Part shown: one piece after another, positions 1 to 7,854 of the stretch
Position numbering within the stretch: the first letter of the stretch is position 1
How the letters are laid out: each line of letters opens with the position of its first letter
From: Agrocybe praecox
Lineage: Eukaryota; Basidiomycota; Agaricomycetes; Agaricales; Agrocybaceae
Assembly (NCBI GenBank): GCA_964017145.1
Contig: CAXHKQ010000227.1
Location: 1 to 13,139 of the forward strand
Reading direction: 5' to 3'
Length of the DNA: 13,139 nt
Notes under the pieces: model-generated
What the model saw: the letters and a program-made list of their open reading frames with translations, nothing else
The model's database searches: none
What the model was told of the DNA's origin: nothing
Made by a program: the position numbers and the translations under genes

Positions 1-787
1 GATCGCCGATCACCGATCACTGTGATCACGTGTGTGCTGCTTGCTGCACGCACCGCGCGATCGGTCCCCAGATTGCGGTCGCGTCGTCGTGTGTGTCTGC
101 GACATGTCGCTGTTTAGCTAATATGCGTTACATGTTACGGTCAGGTTGACGCTCACTCAGAAGCGCCGATCGATGGATCGCTTGCGCACGCGCGCTCACG
201 GTTTTAATTTATGCAGCACCACATATTTGGACATAATGTCACATCGGATCTCGCGTGTGTCCGGTCGGCCGCACATCATAACGCGCGATCGAGCACGCGC
301 ACACACAAATCTCTCGGCGCTCTAATAACCGCTGACAAATTGGCCTATGCTCCCACACACGGCCACGGCGGCCAGCGCACGCGACATTCATTAGCGGCCG
401 AAATTGTTTCACCCACCTGTGTTAAACATGCACAAAACTGGTTCTTCGGTCGGTCGTCGGCACGAACGCCGAAAATGTTTGTAGTGCTGCTGGCTCGCGG
501 TAAATGCCGCACATTTATCGTCGTAAATAACATGTGTGGAGAGTTGTAAAACACGATGTTCGCCGTTCGCCTGGCGCAAATGGCATAATCATGTGTGGAT
601 GGGGATTTGGTAGCATAAAACACAATGTGTGAGGAAATTTGCATTTCGATCCATCTCTTTATATGGTGGTGAGGTATCGAACGGCAAGGCGGCCATTTGA
701 AAGAGATATGCCGAAGCCGACGCACAAAACCTGTGCTCGTGTCTGTGTCTTTTGATGTGGGTATGTTGATGTTGTTTGGTAGTAAAC

Positions 788-817
788 AAATTAATATGTT
801 GATGGCTAATTAATTAC
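788..817. promoter_or_regulatory. Cluster of TAAT homeodomain-type sites
   Basis: AAATTAATAT at 788-797 is followed by the 10-bp palindrome TAATTAATTA at 808-817. TAAT cores are the classical binding core of Antennapedia-class homeodomains. Such sites are common by chance in AT-rich DNA, but here they sit inside a GC-rich island. Binding is inferred only. Confidence 0.25.
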
Positions 818-1012
818 AAGTCACCGAGCGGAGCGATCCTCCTCGTCGCGGATCGCGTTTCGATCGCGCGCGCGAGTTTAATGGGTAAACGGTGTAGCCT
901 TGCATACACGCTCGACCCCACGCCGGCGAAGGTGCATTTGACGGCTCTCTAACACACGCGAGCACAGATTACCGATCACGCCAACATGCCGCTAATCCTA
1001 TCACGTCGTCTC

Positions 1013-1035
1013 TGGCGGCGGCGGCAGCGGCGGCC
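1013..1035. repeat. GGC trinucleotide run
   Basis: An imperfect (GGC)n run is interrupted by one AGC unit. It is a short microsatellite typical of CpG-rich insect DNA. No reading frame through it is supported as coding. Confidence 0.7.
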
Positions 1036-1239
1036 GTGTCCAATCGCATTAATGCTCCACACACACTCAGCACTGACATGCTGGCCGAGCCGAACCGACG
1101 GTCCCTTATCATATTTATACCTATGCAGATCCGTAGCTAATCTGTGATACAAGAGGGGAGCTGATGGAGGCTGAGAGACGCATATAAATTTGGAATAATT
1201 CGAACGGGTTTGAACTAGTAACAGGCAGTCCGGAAATTA

Positions 1240-1698
1240 CGTGCCGTTTGGTAGTAGGACACAATTTTTAAATGGATTTATTTGTCAATCATCAACACAG
1301 GATTGTACTCTTTCTATTGATTTCTGCCATCGTTTCCATGTCATGTCATGTGCCTAGTACGCGCATCATCTTCGATATTCAAATAGCCAGTAGAAATATT
1401 GAAACAAAAACGCCAACATATTGTTTGGCTGGGGCCAAACCCAGATAACATATTCTGAAGACAAGGTTTGACTCTAGCCCAATTCGCCCATAAAAACAGC
1501 GTTTTACAAAGACACGAAAAACGATGTTTTCTATTCCTCCGCAATAACATCAGTTGCTTCAACCAAAATGAATTATCGAGCGAACCAGAAGTCCTATAGA
1601 TGTCAATTTTAGTTTTGAGTCGATAGAAAGATCTATGTATGTTGAATATTCATAAATAATATAATCTAAAAAACGGTGTCCTTCTAGTAAACGGCACG
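1240..1698. mobile_element. Foldback/MITE-like element A with long inverted ends
   Basis: The ends are inverted repeats. The plus strand from 1240 (CGTGCCGTTTGGTAGTAGGA...) matches the reverse complement read inward from 1698 (CGTGCCGTTTACTAGAAGGA...), with about 28 of 33 positions shared. A weaker match continues to about 1325 on the left and 1613 on the right, for example CTTTCTAT(T/C)GA. The interior encodes no transposase; its 73-codon minus-strand frame has no recognised domain. No clear target-site duplication is visible, so the true ends may lie slightly outside or have decayed. By structure this is a non-autonomous DNA transposon or foldback element; the superfamily is unassigned. Its right end lies about 57 bp before the first SINE. 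Confidence 0.65.
1423..1440. repeat. Perfect 7-bp hairpin inside element A
   Basis: GTTTGGC (1423-1429) pairs perfectly with GCCAAAC (1434-1440) across a TGGG loop. It lies near the middle of the foldback element and is probably part of its internal symmetry. No function is assigned. Confidence 0.6.
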
Positions 1699-1754
1699 GA
1701 AGATTCAAACACTTGTAGAACATGAACAATTCAATGAAAGTAATATCTTACGAC

Positions 1755-2104
1755 GATGCGATGGTAGAGTGGGTATTGTAGTCGGGTTTCGGAATCACAA
1801 ATTGGTGGTTCGAATCCCCGAAACGGCATCTCAATTTTATCAAACGCGTCGTCAAAACAGGGAACTGTGTAACCAGCAATAAAACGCGTAAAACGCGTAA
1901 ATGTTGGCTTGACAGTTGTCACCCTTCCAGTGTAGCGCTAAGCACTGATTCCGTTCTAGTCAAAGCTCCTGTTCGAGTGAAACTGCCCTGTTGATATACT
2001 GGTGCCTATCAACAGTAAATAACCTGTAAAAGCTTCGTATTTTCAAATACAGCCGCCCAAATCCTCTTAATGGGGTAAATGGATAGATAGATGATGATGA
2101 TTAT
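1755..2104 (+). mobile_element. tRNA-headed SINE-like element, copy 1
   Basis: The 5' head carries a polymerase III type 2 promoter: A-box TGGTAGAGTGG at 1762-1772 and B-box GGTTCGAATCC at 1807-1817, starts 45 bp apart, as in tRNA genes. The T-arm and other stems do not pair well, so it is not a functional tRNA. About 290 bp of non-tRNA body follows, ending in GATA/GATG-rich simple sequence near 2081-2104, like the simple tandem 3' ends of many SINEs. A second copy lies inverted at 5193-5598 with high but imperfect identity, plus an insertion-type length difference of about 75 nt after the conserved GTGTAAC. Two copies sharing the same head, body and tail order support a repeat family. The family name is not recognised, and no clear target-site duplication is seen. 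Confidence 0.7.
1762..1817 (+). promoter_or_regulatory. Internal RNA polymerase III promoter (A and B boxes) of SINE copy 1
   Basis: TGGTAGAGTGG fits the A-box consensus TRGYNNANNNG, and GGTTCGAATCC fits the B-box consensus GGTTCGANTCC exactly. The spacing is within the range for tRNA genes. This is what identifies the element as tRNA-derived. Present-day transcription is not shown. Confidence 0.7.
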
Positions 2105-2510
2105 CTCACAATTTTTTTGGTATAAAATTAATGGAAACTGTTCCGTGTATTTTATTACAGAAGTCATAAGAAGTTCTGAAGCAAAGCCCATGATAGCGAT
2201 TTTGTTTTAGAAATGATGACAAATGTACATAAAAGTTATATCTCTCGAACTTTTGGAATTACATATCTAAGAGTTATTATTAAATGTGAAGCAATTGAAT
2301 TATTTCCCTGAAAGGCCGACGAATTTTTTGTCTAAAAAAGAAAAGAAAAATAATCAAAATGTAGTATCTCACGGTCTTTTTGAAACACTGTGTCGTTTGT
2401 TTTGTTCTGATGTATGCCCCTATTCAGGGGTTTCTCAGTGGAGTCAGTGGGAGCTGAGCCATATTAGCCTCTTTGGTAGCTACGGGCCTGGCAATATGTT
2501 ATGTTATGTT
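2105..2510. other. AT-rich block, unassigned
   Basis: This AT-rich stretch follows the SINE tail and precedes the next GC-rich island. It holds two small hairpins (2417-2430 and 2460-2498). The 116-codon plus-strand frame from 2286 runs from here into the next island and has no recognisable domain. The block may be an old element without clear ends. Confidence 0.45.
2417..2498. repeat. Pair of adjacent short hairpins
   Basis: CCCCT (2417-2421) pairs with AGGGG (2426-2430) around a 4-nt loop. Downstream, CATATTAGCC (2460-2469) pairs, with one bulged A, with GGCAATATG (2490-2498). They could be remnants of a mobile element or RNA structure. No known RNA family is recognised. Confidence 0.4.
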
Positions 2511-2691
2511 TATGCTATATTGTTTCTGCTCGATTGGAGCCGTGACGCAGCGACCGACGCGATCGTCGACGAAGATGCTTCATTCGGCTTGTGCATATTT
2601 TTTCGAGAATTGATTAGTATGCACGCGACGCGATGATCGAATGGAGCACACGAACCCCGAATCACAAAAAAACTGGTCGGATTAGATGGTC

Positions 2692-2709
2692 TCGGACTCG
2701 GACTCGGAC
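2692..2709. repeat. TCGGAC hexamer tandem repeat
   Basis: Three consecutive TCGGAC units make a short minisatellite-like tract. It has no assigned role. Confidence 0.65.
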
Positions 2710-2800
2710 GGTGTGTGACGACGGTCGCCAGTGTCACAATATTAATACGAACGGAGGCGTTGTTAATTTGTATTTGAAACATGTTAATTAAACGGCGACG

Positions 2801-2831
2801 ACTCGACTCGACTCGCCAGCCAGCCAGCCAG
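2801..2831. repeat. Compound tandem repeat (ACTCG)3 then (CCAG)4
   Basis: Three perfect ACTCG units at 2801-2815 are followed immediately by four perfect CCAG units at 2816-2831. A complementary CTGG run occurs at 7773-7787 in another GC-rich island. Confidence 0.8.
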
Positions 2832-3264
2832 TTCCTGATGGGGTTGCGTGTTTGTGTCGAAGCCGGCGAGCGATTCTCGGTAATCTGCGCTCGCGATCGG
2901 TGTGCGCGAAATCGGGCGATACCAACGAGCGGCGACGGAACCCAAATCAAAGCGTGGGTGATTGATCAAAGTGTGCGTGTGCGCGGTGGCGGTCGATTGA
3001 GTCGATTGATGTTCGGCGGTGCGCGATGTTGGCCTCCGAAAACGAGACACGCGATCGCACGTTGAGCGGTGCTGACGACTTTGTATTTGTTTATTTACCC
3101 GCTTAGGCACGGCACGTTGGAGTGCACGCACGTCGTGTTGTATTTATCCTACAAACACACACACTCATGATTGGCGATTGAGTTTGTGGTATTCGTTTCA
3201 TCTGCACTCGTTGATCATAGTTGAAATTGAAAGACATCGCTGATGGACAGCGACATGGCCGGGA

Positions 3265-3288
3265 AGAAGAGGAGGAGGAGGAGGAGGA
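3265..3288. repeat. GAG/GGA purine microsatellite
   Basis: AAGA is followed by repeated GGA units. This creates an all-purine strand and a proline-rich minus-strand frame (3198-3392), which is an artefact of the repeat rather than a gene. Confidence 0.75.
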
Positions 3289-3430
3289 TTTGGGTAGTGG
3301 GTTGATGTATGATTAATAAGGCCCGGAAGTTCAGAGTGGAAAATATTTTTCCTTTTCATTCTATTTGTTATTTTTAAACGTTCAAAGTACAATTATTGAA
3401 TTCCTGCAAATCACCAACGGTCTCAGCACG

Positions 3431-3450
3431 TCATCATCATCATCATCATC
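3431..3450. repeat. CAT/TCA trinucleotide microsatellite
   Basis: Twenty bases of perfect TCA/CAT repeat. It could be the tandem 3' tail of a minus-strand SINE or an independent microsatellite. Confidence 0.85.
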
Positions 3451-3525
3451 TAATGATTATTGGGCTGATGTATACATATTTTAAATACGAAGGTTTCATA
3501 GGTGTAATAATTCACTGGTGCCTAT
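3431..3525 (-). mobile_element. Possible truncated, rearranged SINE fragment (copy 3)
   Basis: A (TCA)n run at 3431-3450 is the complement of a GAT-type SINE tail. It is followed by pieces that match SINE copy 2 in the same order and orientation: TTGGGC (3460-3465) and AAATACGAAG (3483-3492). The motif ACTGGTGCCTAT at about 3514-3525 also occurs in the SINE but in the opposite orientation, so the fragment is rearranged or the match is partly chance. The A and B boxes are absent. Confidence 0.3.
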
Positions 3526-3754
3526 CGGTATATTAAAAAAAACACATTAAAAGATTGATTAATGAGATCTTGGCAATTTTATCAGGTTGAGAATTACCAA
3601 AAGTGTCAGGATATGTCATTTTCATACCCTATTTTCCCTGCTTACATGATTACCCTTTTCTCTCTCTTGTTTCTTCCCTGTTTCTAATGTGAATTATATC
3701 GAATCTCCTCCGTTTTTAACATGTGTGTACGTGATGCATATTATTTGAAGCCCA
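3526..3754. other. AT-rich spacer with pyrimidine tract
   Basis: No gene is seen. A pyrimidine-rich stretch lies around 3620-3687. It resembles a polypyrimidine tract, but no convincing AG acceptor follows at the usual distance. Confidence 0.4.
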
Positions 3755-3902
3755 TTAATAGTCACATGCCCATGTGAATGATGAGCCCGCGTCATATTTA
3801 ACATACACACAAAAATGTATTTCGATCACATAGGGACCTAGTTATATCAAAAGGATCAAGTGTGACGCGAGTGCGTCATTCACATGGGCATGCGACTGTT
3901 AA
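3755..3902. mobile_element. MITE D: 140-bp element with TTAA duplication
   Basis: TTAA at 3755-3758 and TTAA at 3899-3902 flank 36-bp terminal inverted repeats (3759-3794 and 3863-3898). These read TAGTCACATGCCC... and, from the other strand, CAGTCGCATGCCC..., with about 28 of 36 positions matching. The loop is about 68 bp and non-coding. A TTAA target is the hallmark of the piggyBac superfamily, although the ends do not show a textbook piggyBac CCC start, so the assignment rests on the target site only. It is too small to encode a transposase and would depend on one elsewhere. Confidence 0.8.
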
Positions 3903-4029
3903 AGAACGACGAACGAAAACACTTGTATCGATGATCAAAAAGTCCAAATGTGTGACAGAATGTTCTTAGTTCCCAGACCATATTTCCACGTTCTTCCGTC
4001 ACTTTAGACAATTTTTTTTTCATAACCTA

Positions 4030-5189
4030 TTACACCACCCGACACCAAAAAAATACTCGCTTCAAATATGAAATTTCTTATGTGTTTTGTGCTCCTAAAA
4101 ACGAAAATCATAATAATTTTTTATTCCATGGATTAGTTTTTTTGTTGTGATTTTTAAAAGTTTTTTGTGTAGTTGTTATGAATAATTGTCAATATTTCGG
4201 GTTGGGTCAAAAACACAAAACTGCATCATATACCAAAATGAAGACAATTTAATTACATTCATTTCATTCTTAGATACTTTATGTCTATTGATCCCAATTT
4301 AAGAGTTATTCGGGGAGGAACGTGAAAATGTGTTTTTTCTTGCAAAAAAGATGCAAATAAATCCACTAAACAAACAATAAAAAATATAAACATGCCATAT
4401 ACTTTATTCAATTTTATGTCATCATAAAGCTGACTCAAAAACGCATCAATCAAGCTGGTGCAAAGGAAAATCTATGGAAACGATTTTTCGTTATAGACAT
4501 TCAAACATGATCTAGTCGTGAACATTTTCCGATAAACCTAGAGGGTATGAAAAAAAATATTTTCGAAAATGATGTAGAAATGAAGACCATCACATTCACG
4601 TCGAAAAATTGTACTATGCTGCATACATGATATTTGGCAATAGAAATTTATAGCACGTTGAATTTGTCATTCGTATGATCAAAATGGTAATTTGGTCAGT
4701 TTTGATTGCCTATAACAAAGACATTACACCACAGACTTCCAACTGCATTATCTTGATTGATGCGTATTTGAGTCAGCTTTATGATGACATACAATTTTAT
4801 AAAGTATATTGCATGTTTATGTGTTTTAATATTTCTCTAGTGGATTTGTTTGCATCTTTTTTTCATGGAAAAACACATTTTTCACGTTTCTCCCCGAATA
4901 ACTCTTAAATTGGGATCAATAGATATAAAGTATCTGAGATTGAAATGAAGGTTATTCAATTGTCTTTCTTTGGATATATGATGCAGTTTTGTGTTTTCGA
5001 CCCAACCCGAAATATTGCATATTATTCATAGCAACTACACAAAAAACTAGAAAAAATCACAACAAAAAAACTAAGCCATGGACAAAAAAAAATATTATGA
5101 TTTTTGTTTTCAGAAGCACTAAACACATAAGAAATTTTATATTTGAAGCGAGTATCTCACCAAAAGTCTAATTTTGTCGGGTAGTGTTA
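4030..5189. mobile_element. Palindromic MITE C (about 1.15 kb) with TTA duplication
   Basis: The whole element folds back on itself about a centre near 4603-4610. Paired positions include 4442-4454 with 4752-4764, CCATGG at 4126 with 5081, 4055-4069 with 5139-5153, and the ends CACCACCCGAC (4033-4043) with GTCGGGTAGTG (5176-5186). TTA flanks both ends (4030-4032 and 5187-5189). The arms are diverged by small indels and substitutions. A 3-bp TTA target is typical of PIF/Harbinger elements; that assignment is an inference. No transposase is present. Short frames in the two arms (4259-4453 minus; 4675-4908 plus) encode related peptides because the arms are copies of each other. The right end lies next to the tail of SINE copy 2. 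Confidence 0.8.
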
Positions 5190-5192
5190 TTA

Positions 5193-5598
5193 TTAATCTT
5201 CATCTACATCCATTTACCCCATGAAGGAGTGTTGGGCGGCTGCATTTGAAATACGAAGCTTTTACCGGTTATTTTACTGTTCATAGGCACCAGTATATAA
5301 ACAGAACAGTTTCACTCAAAAAGGAGCTTTTACTAGAACGAAATCAGCGCTCAGCGCTACACTGAAAGAGAGGACAAAGCCAAGCCAACATTTACGTGTC
5401 TGCTCACACACGGGCAGAGTGATACGGTGTTTTTTTCACTCTGTGCTTCGAGAACTTATTTTTTTGTGTACAGCAACCTGTTACACAGTTCCCAGTTTTT
5501 GACGACGCGTTTGATAAATTTGAGGTGCCGATTCGGGGATTCGAACCAACAACTTGTGATTCCAAAACCCGACTACGCTACCCACTCTACCAATAATC
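5193..5598 (-). mobile_element. tRNA-headed SINE-like element, copy 2 (inverted)
   Basis: On the minus strand the order is A-box TGGTAGAGTGG (5592-5582), B-box GGTTCGAATCC (5547-5537), then a body matching copy 1 through its tail. Strongly conserved stretches include the segment after the B-box (TTTATCAAACGCGTCGTC), GTAAATGTTGGCTT, GTGTAGCGCT, GAGTGAAACTG, ACTGGTGCCTAT, AAAGCTTCGTATTT and GGGGTAAATGGAT. This copy has about 75 nt more than copy 1 between GTGTAAC and CGTAAATGTTGG. The tail ends in GATG/GAAG-type sequence adjacent to the TTA flank of the palindromic MITE. The 62- and 89-codon frames over it are shadows of the repeat. Confidence 0.7.
5537..5592 (-). promoter_or_regulatory. Internal RNA polymerase III promoter of SINE copy 2
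   Basis: The A-box and B-box are both identical to those of copy 1, with start-to-start spacing also 45 bp. They are conserved although neighbouring bases differ, which fits descent from one transcribed master sequence. Confidence 0.65.
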
Positions 5599-5872
5599 TT
5601 AACATAATACAAGTAATTCTTCCAGATTCTGATGTTCCGGGCCTTGATGAAAAATCTCCGTTCCTCCACAATTGGCGACTAGCGACTCACCGATGATCCA
5701 GCGATGCTGCAACAACGAATACAGCAGAACGCTCATGACTCAATCGTCTCCGCATCGCATCCACTCTAAGCACTTGAAGACATAGCAGCGGACACATTAC
5801 GACCAATTGGCCCGGGTTTGTGTTCACACAAAAGTATTGTCAGGCCGGGGCTGCGAGTAATTTGGCGTGCGT

Positions 5873-5914
5873 GCGCGCGCATTTTGTGTGTCTGAGTCTG
5901 ATTCATGCGCGCGC
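5873..5914. repeat. Alternating GC inverted repeat with 22-nt loop
   Basis: GCGCGCGCAT (5873-5882) is perfectly complementary to ATGCGCGCGC (5905-5914). The arms are alternating purine-pyrimidine, so they could form a cruciform or Z-DNA. Function is unknown. Confidence 0.7.
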
Positions 5915-6287
5915 GCGTGGGCTCAACCTCAACGTTCAAGTCGACGACACGCGCTTGTGAGTTGACGACAACCGCAATTTTCGAATAACGTTCACTTAAT
6001 CCCCCCGTGATGAGAGTGTGTGTCGGTGTGTGTCGCCTCCGCACATATAAATGTGCGCGCTCACGCGGAATGTTTGTGTTATCATCATCAGCATCATCTC
6101 AACAACCAACCAACATGCATACGCTTAAAACCATCCTCGAGCCGAATAGCGTTGCGTTTTGTGTGTTGTGCTGCGATCATCGCTCGCCGGCCGCGCGCTC
6201 TCTCGGCCAAACAAACAATATAATCATCGTTTAAACGTCGCGGAAAATGTGCACGACGTCGATCTTGTGGCGGTAAATTGCGTCTGA

Positions 6288-6314
6288 GTGTGTGTGTGTG
6301 TGTGTGTGTGTGTG
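6288..6314. repeat. GT dinucleotide microsatellite
   Basis: Twenty-seven bases of uninterrupted GT. It is the longest perfect dinucleotide run in the window and probably polymorphic in length. Confidence 0.9.
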
Positions 6315-6375
6315 GGCGACAGGCAGCAGCAGCGAAACCTCGCTCGTTATCGTATATCACGCGACGCGACGCACA

Positions 6376-7166
6376 TACCGGTAGTGTGAGCTTAAAACTG
6401 GGATTTGGTTAACCAGTACGTTCAATGGTTAAGATAAACATGTTCCACACATGTTCAGAAATGTTCAACATGTCATTTGGGGATATACAGTCTGTCGAAA
6501 CAGTCATGAAACGATTTGTTTCTTAAACATAAGATAAGATAACATACAATTACACCTTAACCTCCTATTACACGGTCTTTTAGAACACGGTTTATTATTT
6601 CCGTGTATTGTGAGGAATTCATCTGTCCATTCGATGTGAAAGTAGATTTTCGATAGCCCAAACAAATTAAATAATGTAATAACTTGTGTCTTATATAATA
6701 ACAGTAGTTAGTCTAAAGCAAATAATCCAAAAGATCCAACATATCATCAAATAATATACGCCTTACAATTTTGTCCATGTTCAAGTTCATCGCACCTGTC
6801 TCTGAAGCGAAGAGCTGTAGATCTAAGGCGACCAAAAGTTGTTCAATCCTATTCCCATCGATACAGACTGCATGCTTGCTATAAATTCGACCATTGTACA
6901 AATCACCGGACTCTCACAACTAAGCCTGAATTCAGATGATAGATTTTTGTATTAGGACTTTTGTACAGTTGCTAGAGAATATGGAATTAGACACAACTAA
7001 AAATCTCATTGTCCTAGTGCAGACGCGATAATGAACCCTAGAAATAATACAACGATTTCATCGCTCATCTGGGGTTCGTTATTCTCCCCGCTGTAATCTT
7101 CAGACCTGGCGCCTACTGGTTAATGGTTGCCAAAATAATCCCAGCTCTAAGCTTACGCTATTGGTA
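6376..7166. mobile_element. Non-autonomous DNA transposon E (787 bp) with TA flanks
   Basis: TA at 6376-6377 and 7165-7166 brackets inverted ends. CCGGTAGTGTGAGCTTAAAA... from 6378 matches CCAATAGCGTAAGCTTAGAG... read inward from 7164, with about 21 of the first 27 positions shared. A second perfect 10-bp block, TTAACCAGTA, lies at 6409-6418 and, inverted, at 7114-7123, separated by different spacers. The interior is AT-rich; its one notable frame (6713-6901, minus, 62 codons) has no DDE-like signature that I can see. TA flanks are typical of Tc1/mariner-type elements. Both ends abut GC-rich sequence, which marks the insertion limits. Confidence 0.75.
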
Positions 7167-7772
7167 TGAAAATCGGCCGTGTCGCGCTCGTGCTCGCCGT
7201 TCGCCTCGTCCCACACTCGTCAAACCGCGCACCGACACACACACGCGCGGACACATGACATGAATATTGTTTTGTTGTTCCGCGCGCACTAACTCATAAT
7301 ACATTTGTGGCGAAACAAACCGCGTCAGTCTCGACCGACCTGCATCATAAGTTTCGGTCGGAATGCCGCTGAAGACGCGCGACGCGTCGGATTAGCGCTC
7401 GGATGAGCTCATAACGCGGTATCGTTATCATCATCATTGTGGCGAGCGTCTTATGCACGTTTGTGTGAACGAATTCCCCTCTTCGTTGTCGGCTCTGATT
7501 GAGCTCAATTGGTTTGGCGAGGCGCGAAAGTGTTCGAGCTTGGCAAATATAATAATCGCATCGCATCGTTTAAGTGTCCGCTTTGTGTGTGTGCCCAACA
7601 GCGATCTGCTCTCCCAGAAAAATAGACGTCTTCCCTAGTGAGCAACTGGCTGTTTGATAAGAGCCTAGCTCCGAGCTGCGACCGGAATTATTCGGTCGCG
7701 AATTTGCCGAGGGGTGCGTGCAAACGCAGCGTGTGTGCTTGCCAAAAAGTCATCGGGGGATTCGAACACTCA

Positions 7773-7787
7773 CTGGCTGGCTGGCTG
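7773..7787. repeat. CTGG tetranucleotide repeat
   Basis: Three full CTGG units plus CTG. It is the complement of the CCAG run at 2816-2831. Confidence 0.75.
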
Positions 7788-7824
7788 ACATCGATACTCC
7801 AGTGTGCAGTCAACGGGTGGTGGC

Positions 7825-7854
7825 GTGTGATGTGATGTGATTGTGTGTGTGTGG
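7825..7854. repeat. Compound TGTGA / GT repeat
   Basis: Repeated TGTGA-like units pass into a GT run. It is a simple-sequence tract. Confidence 0.7.

Larger units (their letters stand above)
1..1236. other. GC/CpG-rich unique island without a recognisable gene
   Basis: No supported coding region is seen here; the 112- and 126-codon frames on opposite strands overlap and carry no domain. The start is dense in GATC (four copies within the first 26 bases) and includes a small inverted repeat, gatcactgtgatc, at about 15-27. The block also has homeodomain-type AT motifs near 788-817, a short GGC run near 1013-1035, and a TATA-like string, atataaat, near 1183-1190. The composition contrasts sharply with the AT-rich block that starts near 1200. 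By inference this is unique host intergenic or intronic DNA, possibly regulatory. No promoter can be assigned without transcript data. Confidence 0.55.
2511..3430. other. GC/CpG-rich unique island with short tandem repeats
   Basis: The CpG-rich sequence resembles the window's first island. Overlapping frames on both strands reach 146 codons (minus, 2510-2950), but they translate to arginine- and serine-rich sequence without domains, as expected from unselected CpG-rich DNA. Short tandem repeats occur at 2692-2709, 2801-2831 and 3265-3288. It is probably host intergenic or intronic DNA lying between two mobile-element clusters. Confidence 0.5.
5599..6375. other. GC/CpG-rich unique island without a supported gene
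   Basis: The sequence is rich in GTGT and CGCG strings, with overlapping short frames on both strands and no domains. Notable parts are a GC-alternating inverted repeat (5873-5914), an AT-rich ATATAAAT near 6044-6051 that could be TATA-like, and a GT microsatellite (6288-6314). It is probably host non-coding DNA. Confidence 0.5.

Noticed and set aside
211..789. 112-, 126- and 66-codon frames near the start
   Set aside because: They overlap on opposite strands with compositionally biased peptides and no motif.
1755..1830. Functional tRNA gene at the head of SINE copy 1
   Set aside because: The A and B boxes fit, but the T stem and acceptor do not pair, and the copy-2 head shares the same defects, so it is a tRNA-derived SINE head.
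2510..3131. Overlapping 94-146 codon frames on both strands
   Set aside because: They lie in CpG-rich simple sequence, overlap on opposite strands, translate to Arg/Ser-rich sequence without domains, and have no splice or start context.
1755..5598. A single 3.8-kb palindrome covering both SINE copies and the palindromic MITE
   Set aside because: The inner and outer symmetries are not collinear. The left arm would need about 1.9 kb of extra, partly GC-rich DNA between 2105 and 4029. The inner part has its own clean ends and TTA flanks, and the outer parts look like independent SINE copies.
6713..6901. 62-codon minus-strand frame as a transposase remnant
   Set aside because: No DDE/D spacing, helix-turn-helix or zinc motif can be seen; kept only as the interior of element E.
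7745..7775. Possible minus-strand tRNA from the string ATTCGAAC (B-box-like)
   Set aside because: No A-box at tRNA distance and no paired acceptor or T stem; the upstream sequence is CTGG repeat.
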